A DNA stretch of 64,000 bases from Asanoa ferruginea (GTDB lineage Bacteria > Actinomycetota > Actinomycetes > Mycobacteriales > Micromonosporaceae), in contig NZ_QUMQ01000001.1 of NCBI RefSeq assembly GCF_003387075.1, positions 2,418,001 to 2,482,000 of the forward strand, given 5' to 3'. Below the pieces are notes generated by a model. The model worked only from the letters and a program-made list of their open reading frames with translations, ran no database searches and was not told the origin of the DNA. The first letter of the stretch is position 1, and each line of letters begins with the position of its first letter. Shown in pieces: positions 48,277 through 59,165 of the stretch. Both the position numbers and the translations under genes were made by a program.

Positions 48277-49844
48277 GCACGCCCGAGGTGAGCCTGGTGG
48301 TGCCGGTCTTCAACACCATGCCCTACCTGACCGAGTGCCTGACCTCGCTGGTCGAGCAGACCATCGGTCTGGCCCGGATGCAGATCATCGCGGTTGACGA
48401 CGGTTCGACCGACGGCAGCGGCGCGGAGCTCGACCGCTTCGCCACGCGCTACCCGGGCGTCTTCACCGTCATCCGCCAGGCCAACTCGGGCGGTCCGGCG
48501 GGGCCGTGCAACCGCGCCCTCGACGCCGCCACCGGTCGCTACGTCTTCTTCGTCGGCTCCGACGACCATCTCGGCCGGGAGGCCCTGCGCCGGCTGGTCG
48601 ACGCGGCCGACGCCAATGACGCGGATGTGGTGCTCGGGAAGGTCGTCGGGGTGCACGGGAGGCACATCTACCAGGACATCTTCGCCGGCAACCAGACCGA
48701 CGTCGACCTCTTCGACTCGCCGCTGCCGCGTTCCCTGGCCAACACGAAGCTCTTCCGGCGCGAGCTGCTCGAGCGGCACGGGATCCGCTACGACGAGGGT
48801 CTGCGGATCGGCAGCGACCTGCCATTCACGCTGGAGGCCTGCTACCGGGCGCGGCGGATCTCGGTCCTGGCGGACTACGACTTCTATTACGCCGTACGGC
48901 GGTTCAGCGCCACCAACATCACCTACCTCAGCCGGCATGCCCAGCGGCTGGCGACCGTCGAGTCGGTGGTGTCGTTCGTGGCCGACCTGATCGAGCCTGG
49001 CAAGCAGCGCGACGCCATCCTGCTGCGCCGGTTCGACCACGAGATCGCCCGGCTGCTCGAAGACGACTTCCTGCGCCTCGACCGGGACACCCAGCAGGCG
49101 GTGCACGCCGGCATCGGGCGGATCGTCGCCGACCATCTCACCGACGAGATCGCCGCCGGGTTGGGCGCGGAGACCCGCATCCGGCTGGCGCTGACCCGCG
49201 ACGGCCGGCTCGACGACCTGCTGGCGGTGATCCGGCAGGACGCGGAGACCGGCGTGCCCGCGACGTTGACCGAGGACGGCCGGTCGTACGCGAGGTATCC
49301 GGGGTTCCGGGACGGGTCGCTCCCGGACGCCTGTTTCGACGTGACGACGTCGCCCGACTGGGGTGCGAAGCTCGACGCCACGGGGCTGGCCTGGGAGCGC
49401 GACGAAAACGGCGATCGCGTGCTGACCATCACCGCGCGGTCGCCCGCGCCGGACCTGGAGCTGCTGAGCGTGAGCGCCGAGGAGATTCCGGCCCGGGTGG
49501 ACATCATCGCCGGGCCCGGCACCGTGCGGATCCGGCTGCGGGCAGCGGAGCTGCTCGCCGGCAGCGACCCGACGGGGCAGCGCAGGATCGTGTCGGCGCA
49601 GCCGGGGCCGCTCGACCCTGGGCGGGCGTTGGGCGCGTCGAGCGCGACCGGCGCTGCCGGGGCGGCCGCGGTGCGCGTACCGCGGCCGGTTCGGATGGTG
49701 CCGTTGTTGCGGCGGCGTGGTGCCCGGCTTTACGTGCTCACGCCGGCGTTGGACGCGTCCGGTCGGCTGATGGTCTCCGTCGTCCCCTTCACCGCGCAGC
49801 GGATCGCGGCGCAGCTGCGGCGGTTGCTGCGGCGCCGCCGGTGA
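48273..49844 (+). CDS. GT2 glycosyltransferase, teichoic-acid-like
   Basis: 523 residues from ATG 48273. N-terminal GT-A domain: VSLVVPVFNTMPYLTECLTS, IIAVDDGSTDGSG, QANSGGPAGPCNRALDAATG, VFFVGSDDHL. A helical section and a C-terminal beta-rich region (from ~370) follow, the layout of larger cell-wall polymer GT2 enzymes. The acceptor is unknown. It forms a unit with the GT4 gene just upstream. Confidence 0.9.
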   Translation: MSTPEVSLVVPVFNTMPYLTECLTSLVEQTIGLARMQIIAVDDGSTDGSGAELDRFATRYPGVFTVIRQANSGGPAGPCNRALDAATGRYVFFVGSDDHLGREALRRLVDAADANDADVVLGKVVGVHGRHIYQDIFAGNQTDVDLFDSPLPRSLANTKLFRRELLERHGIRYDEGLRIGSDLPFTLEACYRARRISVLADYDFYYAVRRFSATNITYLSRHAQRLATVESVVSFVADLIEPGKQRDAILLRRFDHEIARLLEDDFLRLDRDTQQAVHAGIGRIVADHLTDEIAAGLGAETRIRLALTRDGRLDDLLAVIRQDAETGVPATLTEDGRSYARYPGFRDGSLPDACFDVTTSPDWGAKLDATGLAWERDENGDRVLTITARSPAPDLELLSVSAEEIPARVDIIAGPGTVRIRLRAAELLAGSDPTGQRRIVSAQPGPLDPGRALGASSATGAAGAAAVRVPRPVRMVPLLRRRGARLYVLTPALDASGRLMVSVVPFTAQRIAAQLRRLLRRRR

Positions 49845-49878
49845 CCCGCACCGGGCGGGGCGTGCGAGGATCGGCGCT

Positions 49879-50424
49879 GTGATGGGAACGCTGAAGACCG
49901 AGGCGGCTCTGGCACGGGCCGACCTGCTGGCGAAGCCGGTTGTCGAGGCTCTGGAGAAGTGGCCCACCGATGCCGCGGTGCCGGTCGACGAGATCCTGGT
50001 CGCGCCGATCGATGCCGACCTCGCGGACACCGCCGCTTTCTGCGATGCCTACGAGGTCGGGCTCGACGTGTCGGCCAACTGTGTGATCGTGGCCGGCAAG
50101 CGCGGCGGCGACGTGCGTTACGCCGCCTGCCTGGTGCTGGCCACCACCCGGGCCGACGTCAACGGCGTCGTGCGGAAGCTGCTCGACGTGCGCAAGGCGA
50201 GCTTCGCGCCGATGGACGAGGCCGTGGAGCTGACCGGCATGGAATATGGCGGCATCACGCCGATCGGGTTGCCGGCCGACTGGCCGATCCTGATCGACTC
50301 GCGGGTCGCCGCCACGGCGCAGGTGATCATCGGGTCCGGGGTGCGGCACAGCAAGATCGAGCTGCCGGGTGCGGCGCTCGCGTTGCTGCCCAACGCCCAG
50401 GTGGTCGACGATCTGGCGCGCTGA
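49879..50424 (+). CDS. YbaK/EbsC family aminoacyl-tRNA deacylase-like protein
   Basis: 181 residues from GTG 49879 (ATG 49882 equally possible). The family hydrolyses mischarged tRNAs such as Cys- or Ala-tRNA-Pro. Seen: FCDAYEVGLDVSANCVIVAGK, YAACLVLATTRADVNGVVRKLLDV and the late GGITPIGLPADWPILIDSRV, which matches the YbaK core. A lysine (KASFAP) fits the conserved catalytic position. proS lies about 1.7 kb away, a functional but not operonic association. Confidence 0.82.
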   Translation: MMGTLKTEAALARADLLAKPVVEALEKWPTDAAVPVDEILVAPIDADLADTAAFCDAYEVGLDVSANCVIVAGKRGGDVRYAACLVLATTRADVNGVVRKLLDVRKASFAPMDEAVELTGMEYGGITPIGLPADWPILIDSRVAATAQVIIGSGVRHSKIELPGAALALLPNAQVVDDLAR

Positions 50425-50430
50425 TGCCTC

Positions 50431-50448
50431 ATGTTCCACGTGGAACAT
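50431..50448. other. parS-like 18-bp palindrome
   Basis: ATGTTCCACGTGGAACAT is perfect with no spacer. Its inner 14 bases match parS at 12 positions, with symmetric changes. It lies between the stops of two convergent genes (ybaK-like and dsbA-like). It could be a diverged ParB site or part of a bidirectional terminator. Confidence 0.5.
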
Positions 50449-50453
50449 GAAGA

Positions 50454-51092
50454 TCAACTAGCTGAGGCAGCCTCGCGCTTCTCGACCTCGGCCAGGACCT
50501 CGAGCAGGGTGGCCGGCTCCTGTGCGCCGCTGACGCCGTATTTGCCGGCGAAGACGAACATCGGCACCGCGGTGACGCCGAGGTCGCGTGCCTCGGCCAG
50601 GGCCGCGCGCGTCTCGTCGGTGCCCTCACCCGAGTCGAGGTAGGCCTTCGCCTCGGCCTCGTCCAGGCCGACGGTGCCGGCCAGCCGGGCCAACTCATCG
50701 TGTGAGCCGACGTCGACGCCGTCGACGAAGTGGGCCTGGTAGAGCGCCTCGACCAACGCTTCGGACTTGCCGACCTGGTCGGCCACGCGGACCAGCCGGT
50801 GCGCGTCGAACGTGTTGGCCGTCAGCGACTTCGCGAAGTTGAGCTCCAGGCCGTCGCGGAGAGCGGTCTGGGTGGTCTGCTCGGTGATCTGGCGGGCCCG
50901 CTCCGGGCCACCGAACTTGCGTGCCAGCGCCTCGATGGTCGGTTCCGGCCGCGGCACGGGGGAGGGGTCGAGCTGGAACGGGCGGTAGCGCACGGTCACG
51001 TCGCCGGGGTAGGACTCGAGGGCCTTCTCCAGCCGGCGCTTTCCGATGAAGCACCAGGGGCAGACGACGTCGGCGTAGATTTCGATCTCCAC
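50454..51092 (-). CDS. DsbA-family (FrnE-like) thiol oxidoreductase
   Basis: 212 residues from ATG 51092. Thioredoxin fold with the redox pair in VVCPWCFIGKRRLEKAL (CPWC about residues 11-14) and the cis-Pro loop GVTAVPMFVF. No signal peptide, so cytoplasmic, as for FrnE-type members, which act in disulfide exchange or isomerisation. It lies 19 bp from sufE upstream on the same strand. Confidence 0.93.
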   Translation of the reverse strand: MEIEIYADVVCPWCFIGKRRLEKALESYPGDVTVRYRPFQLDPSPVPRPEPTIEALARKFGGPERARQITEQTTQTALRDGLELNFAKSLTANTFDAHRLVRVADQVGKSEALVEALYQAHFVDGVDVGSHDELARLAGTVGLDEAEAKAYLDSGEGTDETRAALAEARDLGVTAVPMFVFAGKYGVSGAQEPATLLEVLAEVEKREAASAS

Positions 51093-51111
51093 GCCAACGG
51101 CAACCCGCGAC

Positions 51112-51531
51112 TCAGGCGATCTGTTCCCGCACCTGACGCTTCAACCTTGCCAGGATCGCGCTGCCGCCGCGTACCCGCAGCGGGCTGATCGCCTGCGCCA
51201 GGCCCATCTGCTGGTAGAGGTCGTCGGGCACCGAGAGCACCTCGTCGGCGGTCGCGCCGGCCAGGCCTTCGGACAGGATGCCGGCGAAGGCCCGTGTCGT
51301 CGGTGCCTCCGGCGGGCAGTCGAACCAGGTGGTCACCGTCTTGTCGTCGGCCACTTCGACCTTGAGGAAGAACGGCGTCTGGCATTCGGGGACGGGCTCC
51401 ATGCCGGCGTGGTCGGCCAGTTCGGCCGGCAACGGCGGCACCGCGTCGGAGTATTCGAGCAGCATCTCAAGCACGACGTCACGCGGCGCGGTGCGGAACT
51501 CGTCGACGATCTCGGCCAGCTTCGGTGGCAT
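51112..51531 (-). CDS. sufE: SufE-like sulfur acceptor
   Basis: 139 residues from ATG 51531. Accepts persulfide sulfur from a cysteine desulfurase or sulfurtransferase. The acceptor cysteine is in VPECQTPFFLKVE (about 50), and a second in TWFDCPPEAPTTRAFAG, with the family end LSPLRVRG-like ISPLRVRGGSAILARLK. A sulfurtransferase gene of the SseA type lies about 4.5 kb away; in many actinomycetes the two are neighbours. Confidence 0.92.
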   Translation of the reverse strand: MPPKLAEIVDEFRTAPRDVVLEMLLEYSDAVPPLPAELADHAGMEPVPECQTPFFLKVEVADDKTVTTWFDCPPEAPTTRAFAGILSEGLAGATADEVLSVPDDLYQQMGLAQAISPLRVRGGSAILARLKRQVREQIA

Positions 51532-51548
51532 GGCCTCTACGTTAGGCC

Positions 51549-51613
51549 CTGTTTCAGGACTGCGGTCAGGCGGCGCCTGGGCCCGCCGCAGCCCGGCCTC
51601 AGTCCTGAAACAG
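51549..51613 (-). terminator. Long stem-loop after the CBS gene
   Basis: CTGTTTCAGGACTG (51549-51562) and CAGTCCTGAAACAG (51600-51613) are perfect inverted 14-mers around a 37-nt GC-rich loop with its own inverted part. It lies 6 bp past the CBS gene stop and before sufE. Confidence 0.6.
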
Positions 51614-51618
51614 CGCCT

Positions 51619-52023
51619 TTAGTTGCGTTGGACGGAAACGGCCGTCTCGTGGATCACGGCCAGGTCACCCATCGCGATGATGCCGACGAGTTGGCGGTCG
51701 GCGTCGGCGACCAGGACCCGCCGGACGGCCCGCTGGCGCATCAGGTCGGCGGCCTCCTTGAGGGTCGCCGACTGCTCGATGATCACGATCTCGCGGACCG
51801 CGACCTCGCCGAGCGTCACCGCCGACGGCTTGCGGTTGGTGGCCACCGCGCGCACGACGATGTCGCGGTCGGTGGCCATGCCCGCCAGGTTGGCGCCCTC
51901 GGTCACCACGACGTCACCGATGTCTGCTTCGGCCATCGCCCGGGCGGCCTCGTCGAGAGGGGTCTCCGACGGTAGGTAGACGATCCGCTTGGTCATCACA
52001 TCCGAGACACGCACAGTCCCCAC
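51619..52023 (-). CDS. CBS-domain pair protein
   Basis: 134 residues from GTG 52023, with GGAGGGG upstream. Two CBS motifs: VRVSDVMTKRIVYLPSETPL through GMATDRDIVVRAV, and VREIVIIEQSATLKEAADLM through LVGIIAMGDLAV. Such stand-alone pairs bind adenine nucleotides and are often stress- or redox-linked; the partner is unknown. It appears monocistronic, followed by a strong stem-loop. Confidence 0.92.
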   Translation of the reverse strand: MGTVRVSDVMTKRIVYLPSETPLDEAARAMAEADIGDVVVTEGANLAGMATDRDIVVRAVATNRKPSAVTLGEVAVREIVIIEQSATLKEAADLMRQRAVRRVLVADADRQLVGIIAMGDLAVIHETAVSVQRN

Positions 52024-52074
52024 GGCCCCTCCCGGTCCCCCTCGTGTAGCGGCGGTAGACCGGCCGCCGCTGCG

Positions 52075-53841
52075 CTAAGCCGACGGTACGCCGGAAATGC
52101 CAGCGCGCGACGCAATCGCCTCAGCAAGCGTCTCGACGGGAATGTCCTCCCGCTCGCCGGTTGCCCGGTCTCGCACCTCGACGTATCCCTCGGCGAAGCG
52201 GCGGCCGACCACGACCGCGATCGGGACGCCGATCAGCTCGGCGTCGGTGAACTTGACCCCGGGCGAGACCTGCGCCCGGTCGTCGACCAGCACCCGCACG
52301 CCCAGGCCCGAAAGCCGCGACCCGAGCGCCAGCGCGCCGGCGATCTGGTCGCCCTTGCCGGCGGCGATCAGGTGCACGTCGACCGGCGCGATCGAGGCCG
52401 GCCAGACCAGGCCACGCTCGTCGTGATGCTGCTCGGCGATCGCCGCGACCGCCCGCGAGATGCCGATGCCGTAGCAGCCCATGGTCGGCCGGACCGGCTT
52501 GCCGTCGGCACCCAGGGCGTCGATCGAGAACGCGTCGGTGAACCGGCGGCCGAGCTGGAAGATGTGGCCGATCTCGATGCCGCGGCGCATGGTCAGCACG
52601 CCCGTGCCGCACCCCGGGCAGGGGTCACCGGCCCGCACCTCGGCGGCCTCGATCGTGCCGTCGGCCACGAAGTCGCGCCCGTGTGTGACGTGCACCGCGT
52701 GCCGGCCGGCCTCGTTGGCGCCGGTCAGCCAGGCCGTGCCGACGGCGACACGGGGGTCGACGAGGTAGCGGATGCCGAGCCCGGCCAGCACCTGCGGCCC
52801 GATGTAGCCGCGGACCAGCGACGGAAGCGAAGCCCAGTCGTCGAACATGTCGACCGTGGCGGGCGCGATGACCGCGGCGAGGCGCTTCAGGTCGACCTCA
52901 CGGTCGCCGGGCACGCCGATCACCAGCGGTGCCGGCTTGCCACCGGGTGCGGTGACCGCCAGGACGACGTTTTTGAGGGTGTCGGCGGCGGTCCAGTCGG
53001 CGCGGTCGCCCAGCCGGCGCTCGTTGGCCAGCGCGACCAGCGACTCGATGGTCGGGGTGTCGGGCGTGTCATGGCTGGTCGCCGCCGGTTGCGCGGCGGG
53101 GTCGCGGGCGGGCGCCGGCGGGGTCACCACGGCCTCGGTGTTGGCGGCATAGCCGCAGTCGGCACAGCCGACGTAGGTGTCTTCGCCAACCGGCGTCGTG
53201 GCCAGGAACTCCTCCGACGCCGTGCCGCCCATCAGCCCGGACTGCGCCGCGACGATCGTGTAATCCAAACCCAACCGATCGAAGATCCGTTGGTACGCGT
53301 CGCGCAGCGCCGCATACGCCGCCTCCAGGCCGGAGTCGTCGAGGTCGAACGAGTAGGCGTCTTTCATCAGGAACTCGCGCCCGCGGATCAGCCCGGCCCG
53401 CGGCCGCGTCTCGTCGCGGAACTTGGTCTGCACCTGGTAAAGCAGCACCGGATAATCGCGGTAGGAGCTGAACAGGTCGCGCACCAGCAGCGCGAACATC
53501 TCCTCGTGGGTGGGCGCCAGCAGCAACTCGGCACCGCGCCGATCGGTGAGCTTGAAGATGTCGTCGCCGTATTCGGCCCAGCGCCCGCTCGTCTCGTAGG
53601 GCTCGCGCGGCAGCAACGCCGGGAACTGCACCTCCTGGCCGCCGACCGCGGCCATCTCCGCGCGGACCACCTCGGTGATCCGGTCGAGCACGAGCTTGCC
53701 GAACGGCAGCCAGGTGAAGCCGCCCGGCGCGGCCCGCCGAATGTAGCCGGCCCGCAGCAGCAGGCGGTGGCTGGCGACCTCGGCGTCGGCCGGGTCTTCG
53801 CGCAAGGTGCGCAGAAAGAGCGTCGACATGCGGAGCAGCAT
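52075..53841 (-). CDS. proS: Prolyl-tRNA synthetase (bacterial type, with editing domain)
   Basis: 588 residues from ATG 53841; the opening [20 protein letters not shown] is the usual start in actinobacteria. Class II motif 2 region [21 protein letters not shown], motif 3 [20 protein letters not shown]. The INS editing domain lies between about 225 and 390 ([24 protein letters not shown]). A C-terminal anticodon-binding domain ends the protein. A YbaK-like editing factor is encoded about 1.7 kb away. Confidence 0.96.
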   Translation of the reverse strand: MLLRMSTLFLRTLREDPADAEVASHRLLLRAGYIRRAAPGGFTWLPFGKLVLDRITEVVRAEMAAVGGQEVQFPALLPREPYETSGRWAEYGDDIFKLTDRRGAELLLAPTHEEMFALLVRDLFSSYRDYPVLLYQVQTKFRDETRPRAGLIRGREFLMKDAYSFDLDDSGLEAAYAALRDAYQRIFDRLGLDYTIVAAQSGLMGGTASEEFLATTPVGEDTYVGCADCGYAANTEAVVTPPAPARDPAAQPAATSHDTPDTPTIESLVALANERRLGDRADWTAADTLKNVVLAVTAPGGKPAPLVIGVPGDREVDLKRLAAVIAPATVDMFDDWASLPSLVRGYIGPQVLAGLGIRYLVDPRVAVGTAWLTGANEAGRHAVHVTHGRDFVADGTIEAAEVRAGDPCPGCGTGVLTMRRGIEIGHIFQLGRRFTDAFSIDALGADGKPVRPTMGCYGIGISRAVAAIAEQHHDERGLVWPASIAPVDVHLIAAGKGDQIAGALALGSRLSGLGVRVLVDDRAQVSPGVKFTDAELIGVPIAVVVGRRFAEGYVEVRDRATGEREDIPVETLAEAIASRAGISGVPSA

Positions 53842-53958
53842 TTTCAGAGCCTAGGAGAGTGATGGAAATCGAGTCGAGCCGTTTTCTCCCAGCGCACGCG
53901 AGTGACGTTGCCGACAACGGCGGGTACACGGGGGTAGGCACGATGCCAAAATGCGGTC

Positions 53959-54735
53959 GTGCAGTGGCGCAGTTACGTGGCGGTCGGTGACAGCTTCACC
54001 GAGGGGATGGACGATCCCTATCCCGACGGCACCTACCGCGGCTGGGCCGATCTCGTCGCCTCGCGGTTGGCCGTCGACGCGCCCGAGTTCCGCTACGCCA
54101 ACCTGGCGATCCGCGGCCGGCTGTTTCCCAACGTGGTCGCCGAGCAGGTGCCGGTCGCGCTCGCGATGAAGCCCGACCTGATCAGCTTCGCGGCTGGCGG
54201 CAACGACGTGCTGCGCCGGTCGTTCGACCCCAACGTGCTGGTCGCGCGCTTCGACGCGGTGATCGGCGAGTTGCGGTCGACCGGCGCCGACGTCGTGGTG
54301 TTCCGGTTCGCCGACGTCACCGCCCGGCTGCCCGGCCAGAAGATCATCGGTCCGCGTACGGCGTTGCTCAACCGCGCGGTCGGCGAGACGGCGGAACGGC
54401 ATGGCGCGCATCTGGTCGACCTGTTCGTCGACCACGAGTTCTACAACCCGGTGATGTGGGGCCCGGACCGGCTGCACCTCTCGCCCGCCGGCCACCGCCG
54501 GGTGGCCGGGCACGTGCTCACCGCCCTGGGTGTGCAGTCGGATCCCGAGTGGATGGTGCCGCCGGAGCGGCTGCCGTCGGCGCGCTGGCTGGCCGCCCGG
54601 GCCGCCGACGCCGCCTGGGCCGGCCGGCACCTCGCGCCGTGGGTCAAGCGCCGGCTGACCGGGCGCTCGTCCGGCGACCTGATCACCGCGAAGCGACCCG
54701 ACCTCACCCCGTTTGGCCTGCGCAACGCCGAGTGA
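53959..54735 (+). CDS. SGNH/GDSL hydrolase
   Basis: 258 residues from GTG 53959. Block I YVAVGDSFTEGMDD (nucleophile Ser), Gly block LAIRGR, block III FAAGGNDVL and block V GPDRLHLSPAGHRRVAGHVL are all intact. No signal peptide, so probably a cytoplasmic esterase or lipase-like enzyme. A 39-bp piece of this gene recurs in reverse near 43318-43356. Confidence 0.93.
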   Translation: MQWRSYVAVGDSFTEGMDDPYPDGTYRGWADLVASRLAVDAPEFRYANLAIRGRLFPNVVAEQVPVALAMKPDLISFAAGGNDVLRRSFDPNVLVARFDAVIGELRSTGADVVVFRFADVTARLPGQKIIGPRTALLNRAVGETAERHGAHLVDLFVDHEFYNPVMWGPDRLHLSPAGHRRVAGHVLTALGVQSDPEWMVPPERLPSARWLAARAADAAWAGRHLAPWVKRRLTGRSSGDLITAKRPDLTPFGLRNAE

Positions 54736-54770
54736 CCCGCGTGTGATGTTGGCGGTGTTCACTGTGCTCT

Positions 54771-56051
54771 ATGGCACAGCTCAGCCGCCGGGGTCTGCTG
54801 GGTGCTACCGCCGCGGTCGGCCTCCTGGGCGTCGCGGCGTGTGACGGCCCGGCAGCGCCCACCGCGCCGCGACCGTTCGATCCGGGCGACTGGGCCAGCG
54901 TGCGGGCCCAGTTCGACCTCGCACCCGACGTCGCACACCTGTCGACGTTCGTGTTCGCGCCACACCCCGCGGCCGTCCGCGCCGCGATCGAGCAGCACCG
55001 GGCCGGCCTCGACCGCGACCCGATCGGCTACCTGCACGCCAACGAGGCGACGGCCGAGGCCCGGGTGGCCGGCGCGGCGATGAAATACCTGGGCACCGGG
55101 GTCGACCGGGTGGCGTTCACCGACTCGACCACGCTGGGCCTCGGGCTGCTCTACGGCGGGCTGCGGCTCGCCGCCGGTGACGAGGTGCTGACCAGCAAGC
55201 ACGACTTCTACGCCACCCACGAGGCGCTGCGGTTGCGGTCCGAGCGTGACGGGGTCACCGTCCGCCAGGTCGAGCTCTACGCCGACCCGGCGACGGCGGG
55301 CGTCGACGAGATCGTCGGCAAGCTGGTGGCCGCGGTCGGGCCGCGCACCCGGGTGGTCGCGGTGACCTGGGTGCACTCCAGCAACGGGGTCCGGCTGCCG
55401 ATCCGGGCGATCGCCGACGCCCTCGCCGGCCGCGACGTGCTGCTCTGCGTCGACGGCGTGCACGGGTTCGGCGCCCTCGACGCCGCGCCCGAGAGCCTGG
55501 GCTGCGACTTCCTGGTCTCGGGCTGCCACAAATGGCTGCACGGCCCGCGCGGCACCGGGCTGATCTGGGGCTCCGAGCGCGGCTGGGCCCGGTTCAGCCC
55601 GAGCGTCCCGTCGTTCGACGGCCGCAGCCTGACTGGCTGGATCACCGCGAGCCGGCCGATGGTCCCGCCGGGTGCCGCGGCGACGCCCGGCGGCTATCAC
55701 AGCTTCGAGCACCGCTGGGCCCTCGCCGAGGCCTTCCAGCTGCACGACAGCATCGGGCGGGCCCGCGTCGCCGGCCGGGTCCGCGACCTCGCCACCCGGC
55801 TCAAGGCGGGGCTGGCCGGCATCGGCGGGGTCACCCTGATGACACCGCGCGACCCGGAGCTGTCGGCCGGGGTCGTCTGTTTCACCGTGGGCAACGTGAC
55901 CGCCGACGAGGCGGTCGGCCGCCTCGCCGTGGCCAAGGTGGTCGCCAGCGTCACCCCCTACCGCACCTCCTACGTGCGGCTCGGCGCGAGCATCGCCAAC
56001 AGCGAGGATCAGGTCGACGCCGCAGTGCGCGCCGTTCGTGACCTGGTGTGA
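54771..56051 (+). CDS. Exported class V aminotransferase-fold enzyme
   Basis: 426 residues from ATG 54771. The N-terminus reads [20 protein letters not shown]: a Tat-type twin-arginine signal ending in a lipobox, so the mature enzyme may be a lipoprotein outside the membrane. The PLP fold is complete: [51 protein letters not shown], and the PLP lysine in [15 protein letters not shown]. Closest in style to isopenicillin-N-epimerase-like or EgtE-like enzymes. An exported PLP enzyme is unusual. Confidence 0.85.
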   Translation: MAQLSRRGLLGATAAVGLLGVAACDGPAAPTAPRPFDPGDWASVRAQFDLAPDVAHLSTFVFAPHPAAVRAAIEQHRAGLDRDPIGYLHANEATAEARVAGAAMKYLGTGVDRVAFTDSTTLGLGLLYGGLRLAAGDEVLTSKHDFYATHEALRLRSERDGVTVRQVELYADPATAGVDEIVGKLVAAVGPRTRVVAVTWVHSSNGVRLPIRAIADALAGRDVLLCVDGVHGFGALDAAPESLGCDFLVSGCHKWLHGPRGTGLIWGSERGWARFSPSVPSFDGRSLTGWITASRPMVPPGAAATPGGYHSFEHRWALAEAFQLHDSIGRARVAGRVRDLATRLKAGLAGIGGVTLMTPRDPELSAGVVCFTVGNVTADEAVGRLAVAKVVASVTPYRTSYVRLGASIANSEDQVDAAVRAVRDLV

Positions 56052-56076
56052 CGGCGACGGGTATAGCGTTGCGCTT

Positions 56077-56985
56077 ATGTCCGTTTCCAACGACCCGGAC
56101 CCCCGGCTCCAGACCTACGCCGACCCGCACTCGCTGGTCACCACCGAGTGGCTGGCGGAAAACCTGGGGCGCGACGGCCTGGTGGTCGTCGAGTCCGACG
56201 AAGACGTGCTGCTCTACGAGTCCGGGCACATCCCCGGCTCGATCAAGGTCGACTGGCACACCGAGCTCAACGATGAGCTGACCCGCGACTATGTCGACCC
56301 GGAGGGCTTCGCCGCCCTGTGCTCGGGCAAGGGGATCAGCCGCGACGACACCGTCGTCTTCTACGGCGACAATTTCAACTGGTGGGCGGCGTACGCCCTG
56401 TGGGTGTTCTCCCTTTTCGGCCACCCCGACGTGCGCCTGCTCGATGGTGGCCGGCAGAAATGGGTCGCCGAAGGGCGCGAGCTGACCCGCGACCGCACCC
56501 AGCGGCCGCCGACGCCCTACCCGGTGCCGCGCCGCGACGACGCCCGCATCCGGGCCTTCCGGGAGCAGGTGCTGGCACACATCCAGGCCGGCCGGCCGCT
56601 GGTCGACGTGCGCTCGCCCGACGAATACACCGGCAAGCTGCTGGCCATGGCCGACTACCCGCAGGAGGGTGCGCTGCGTGGCGGCCACATCCCGGGCGCG
56701 GTGAGCAAGCCGTGGAAGGCGGCGGCCAACGACGACGGCACCTTCAAGTCGGCCGACGAGTTGCGCGGCATCTACGCCGACCAGCTCGGTCTGTCCGAAG
56801 GGGACGACATCATCGCCTACTGCCGGATCGGTGAGCGCTCCAGCCACACCTGGTTCGTGCTGCGGCACCTGCTCGGCTACACGCACGTGCGCAACTACGA
56901 CGGCTCGTGGACCGAGTGGGGCAACCTGGTGCGGTCACCGATCGTGCGTGGCGAGGAGCCCGGGTCGCTGAAGCGCGGAACGTGA
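56077..56985 (+). CDS. sseA: Thiosulfate sulfurtransferase (rhodanese), SseA type
   Basis: 302 residues from ATG 56077, chosen because homology starts there and TAGCGT lies 7 nt before (leaderless). Two rhodanese domains: the inactive first ([39 protein letters not shown]) and the catalytic second ([41 protein letters not shown] with the nucleophile Cys). It transfers sulfane sulfur from thiosulfate to an acceptor such as cyanide or a SufE-like protein. Confidence 0.93.
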   Translation: MSVSNDPDPRLQTYADPHSLVTTEWLAENLGRDGLVVVESDEDVLLYESGHIPGSIKVDWHTELNDELTRDYVDPEGFAALCSGKGISRDDTVVFYGDNFNWWAAYALWVFSLFGHPDVRLLDGGRQKWVAEGRELTRDRTQRPPTPYPVPRRDDARIRAFREQVLAHIQAGRPLVDVRSPDEYTGKLLAMADYPQEGALRGGHIPGAVSKPWKAAANDDGTFKSADELRGIYADQLGLSEGDDIIAYCRIGERSSHTWFVLRHLLGYTHVRNYDGSWTEWGNLVRSPIVRGEEPGSLKRGT

Positions 56986-57096
56986 CGTGCGGCACGCGAA
57001 ACCGTCGGACAAATCACCACACAACCCCCCTAATTACTGGACAAAATTCAAGATCACGCCACCTTGTTGGTCTTGACAGCTGGCTAGGCTGGCCAC

Positions 57097-57711
57097 GTGA
57101 CGCTGGAACAACAAGCGGACCCCGCCACCCCGAGTGCCGCGTCCACCCCGCCGAAGCGCCGATCCCGGCGCGACGAGATCCTCGAGATCGCGGTCGGGCT
57201 GTTCGCCGCGCGGGGGTATCACGGCGTCTCCATGGACGACATCGGGTCGGCGGCCGGGGTCACCGGCCCCGCGCTCTACCACCACTTCGCCGGCAAAGAG
57301 GCGATGCTGGTGGCCGCGCTGATCCCAGTCAGCGAGGGCCTGCTGGCCGGCGGCCGGGAGCGGGTCGCCCGACACCCCGGCGAGGCCGCCCTGGCCTCCC
57401 TGGTCGAGTTCCACGTCGACTTCGCGCTGGCCAACCCGGCGGTGATCGCCCTGCACCTGCACGAACTCGACCGGATGCCCGAAGACCCGCGCCGGCAGAT
57501 CCGCCGGCTGCAGCGGCTCTACGTCGAAGAGTGGGTCAAGGTCCTCACCCGGATCCGTCCCGAGCTCACCGCGCCCGAGGCCCGGGTGCTCGCCCACGCC
57601 GCGTTCGGCCTGATGAACTCCACCCCGTTCCTGGGCGGCGAGGTCAACCGGGAGCGCCTGGCCGACCTGCTCCGGGTCGCCACGATGGCCGCCTTGCGCG
57701 ACACCGCCTGA
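57097..57711 (+). CDS. TetR-family regulator, probably of acyl-CoA catabolism
   Basis: 204 residues from GTG 57097, 6 nt after TAGGCT (leaderless). HTH: RRDEILEIAVGLFAARGYHG, VSMDDIGSAAGVTGPALYHHFAGKEAML. The C-terminal ligand domain is helical (LVEFHVDFALANPAVIALHL). It sits 64 bp before the biotin carboxylase gene. By analogy with actinobacterial accD1-accA1-fadE clusters that start with a TetR gene, it is probably the local repressor. Its own operator is not evident. Confidence 0.9.
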   Translation: MTLEQQADPATPSAASTPPKRRSRRDEILEIAVGLFAARGYHGVSMDDIGSAAGVTGPALYHHFAGKEAMLVAALIPVSEGLLAGGRERVARHPGEAALASLVEFHVDFALANPAVIALHLHELDRMPEDPRRQIRRLQRLYVEEWVKVLTRIRPELTAPEARVLAHAAFGLMNSTPFLGGEVNRERLADLLRVATMAALRDTA

Positions 57712-57775
57712 GCAACCACCGCAGGACCATTTATCCTCCAGCCGGGCAGTGCCGCCCGCCGAAAGGGGAGTCCTG

Positions 57776-59113
<1,338 letters not shown>

Positions 59114-59165
59114 GTCACAGGATGACCAATTTTTCCCATTCACCTGCGTGACCCGCTCCAAGCCA

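Noticed and set aside
57073-57078. TTGACA before the tetR gene as a -35 element
   Set aside because: It lies only 6 bp from the TAGGCT hexamer, too close for a -35/-10 pair.
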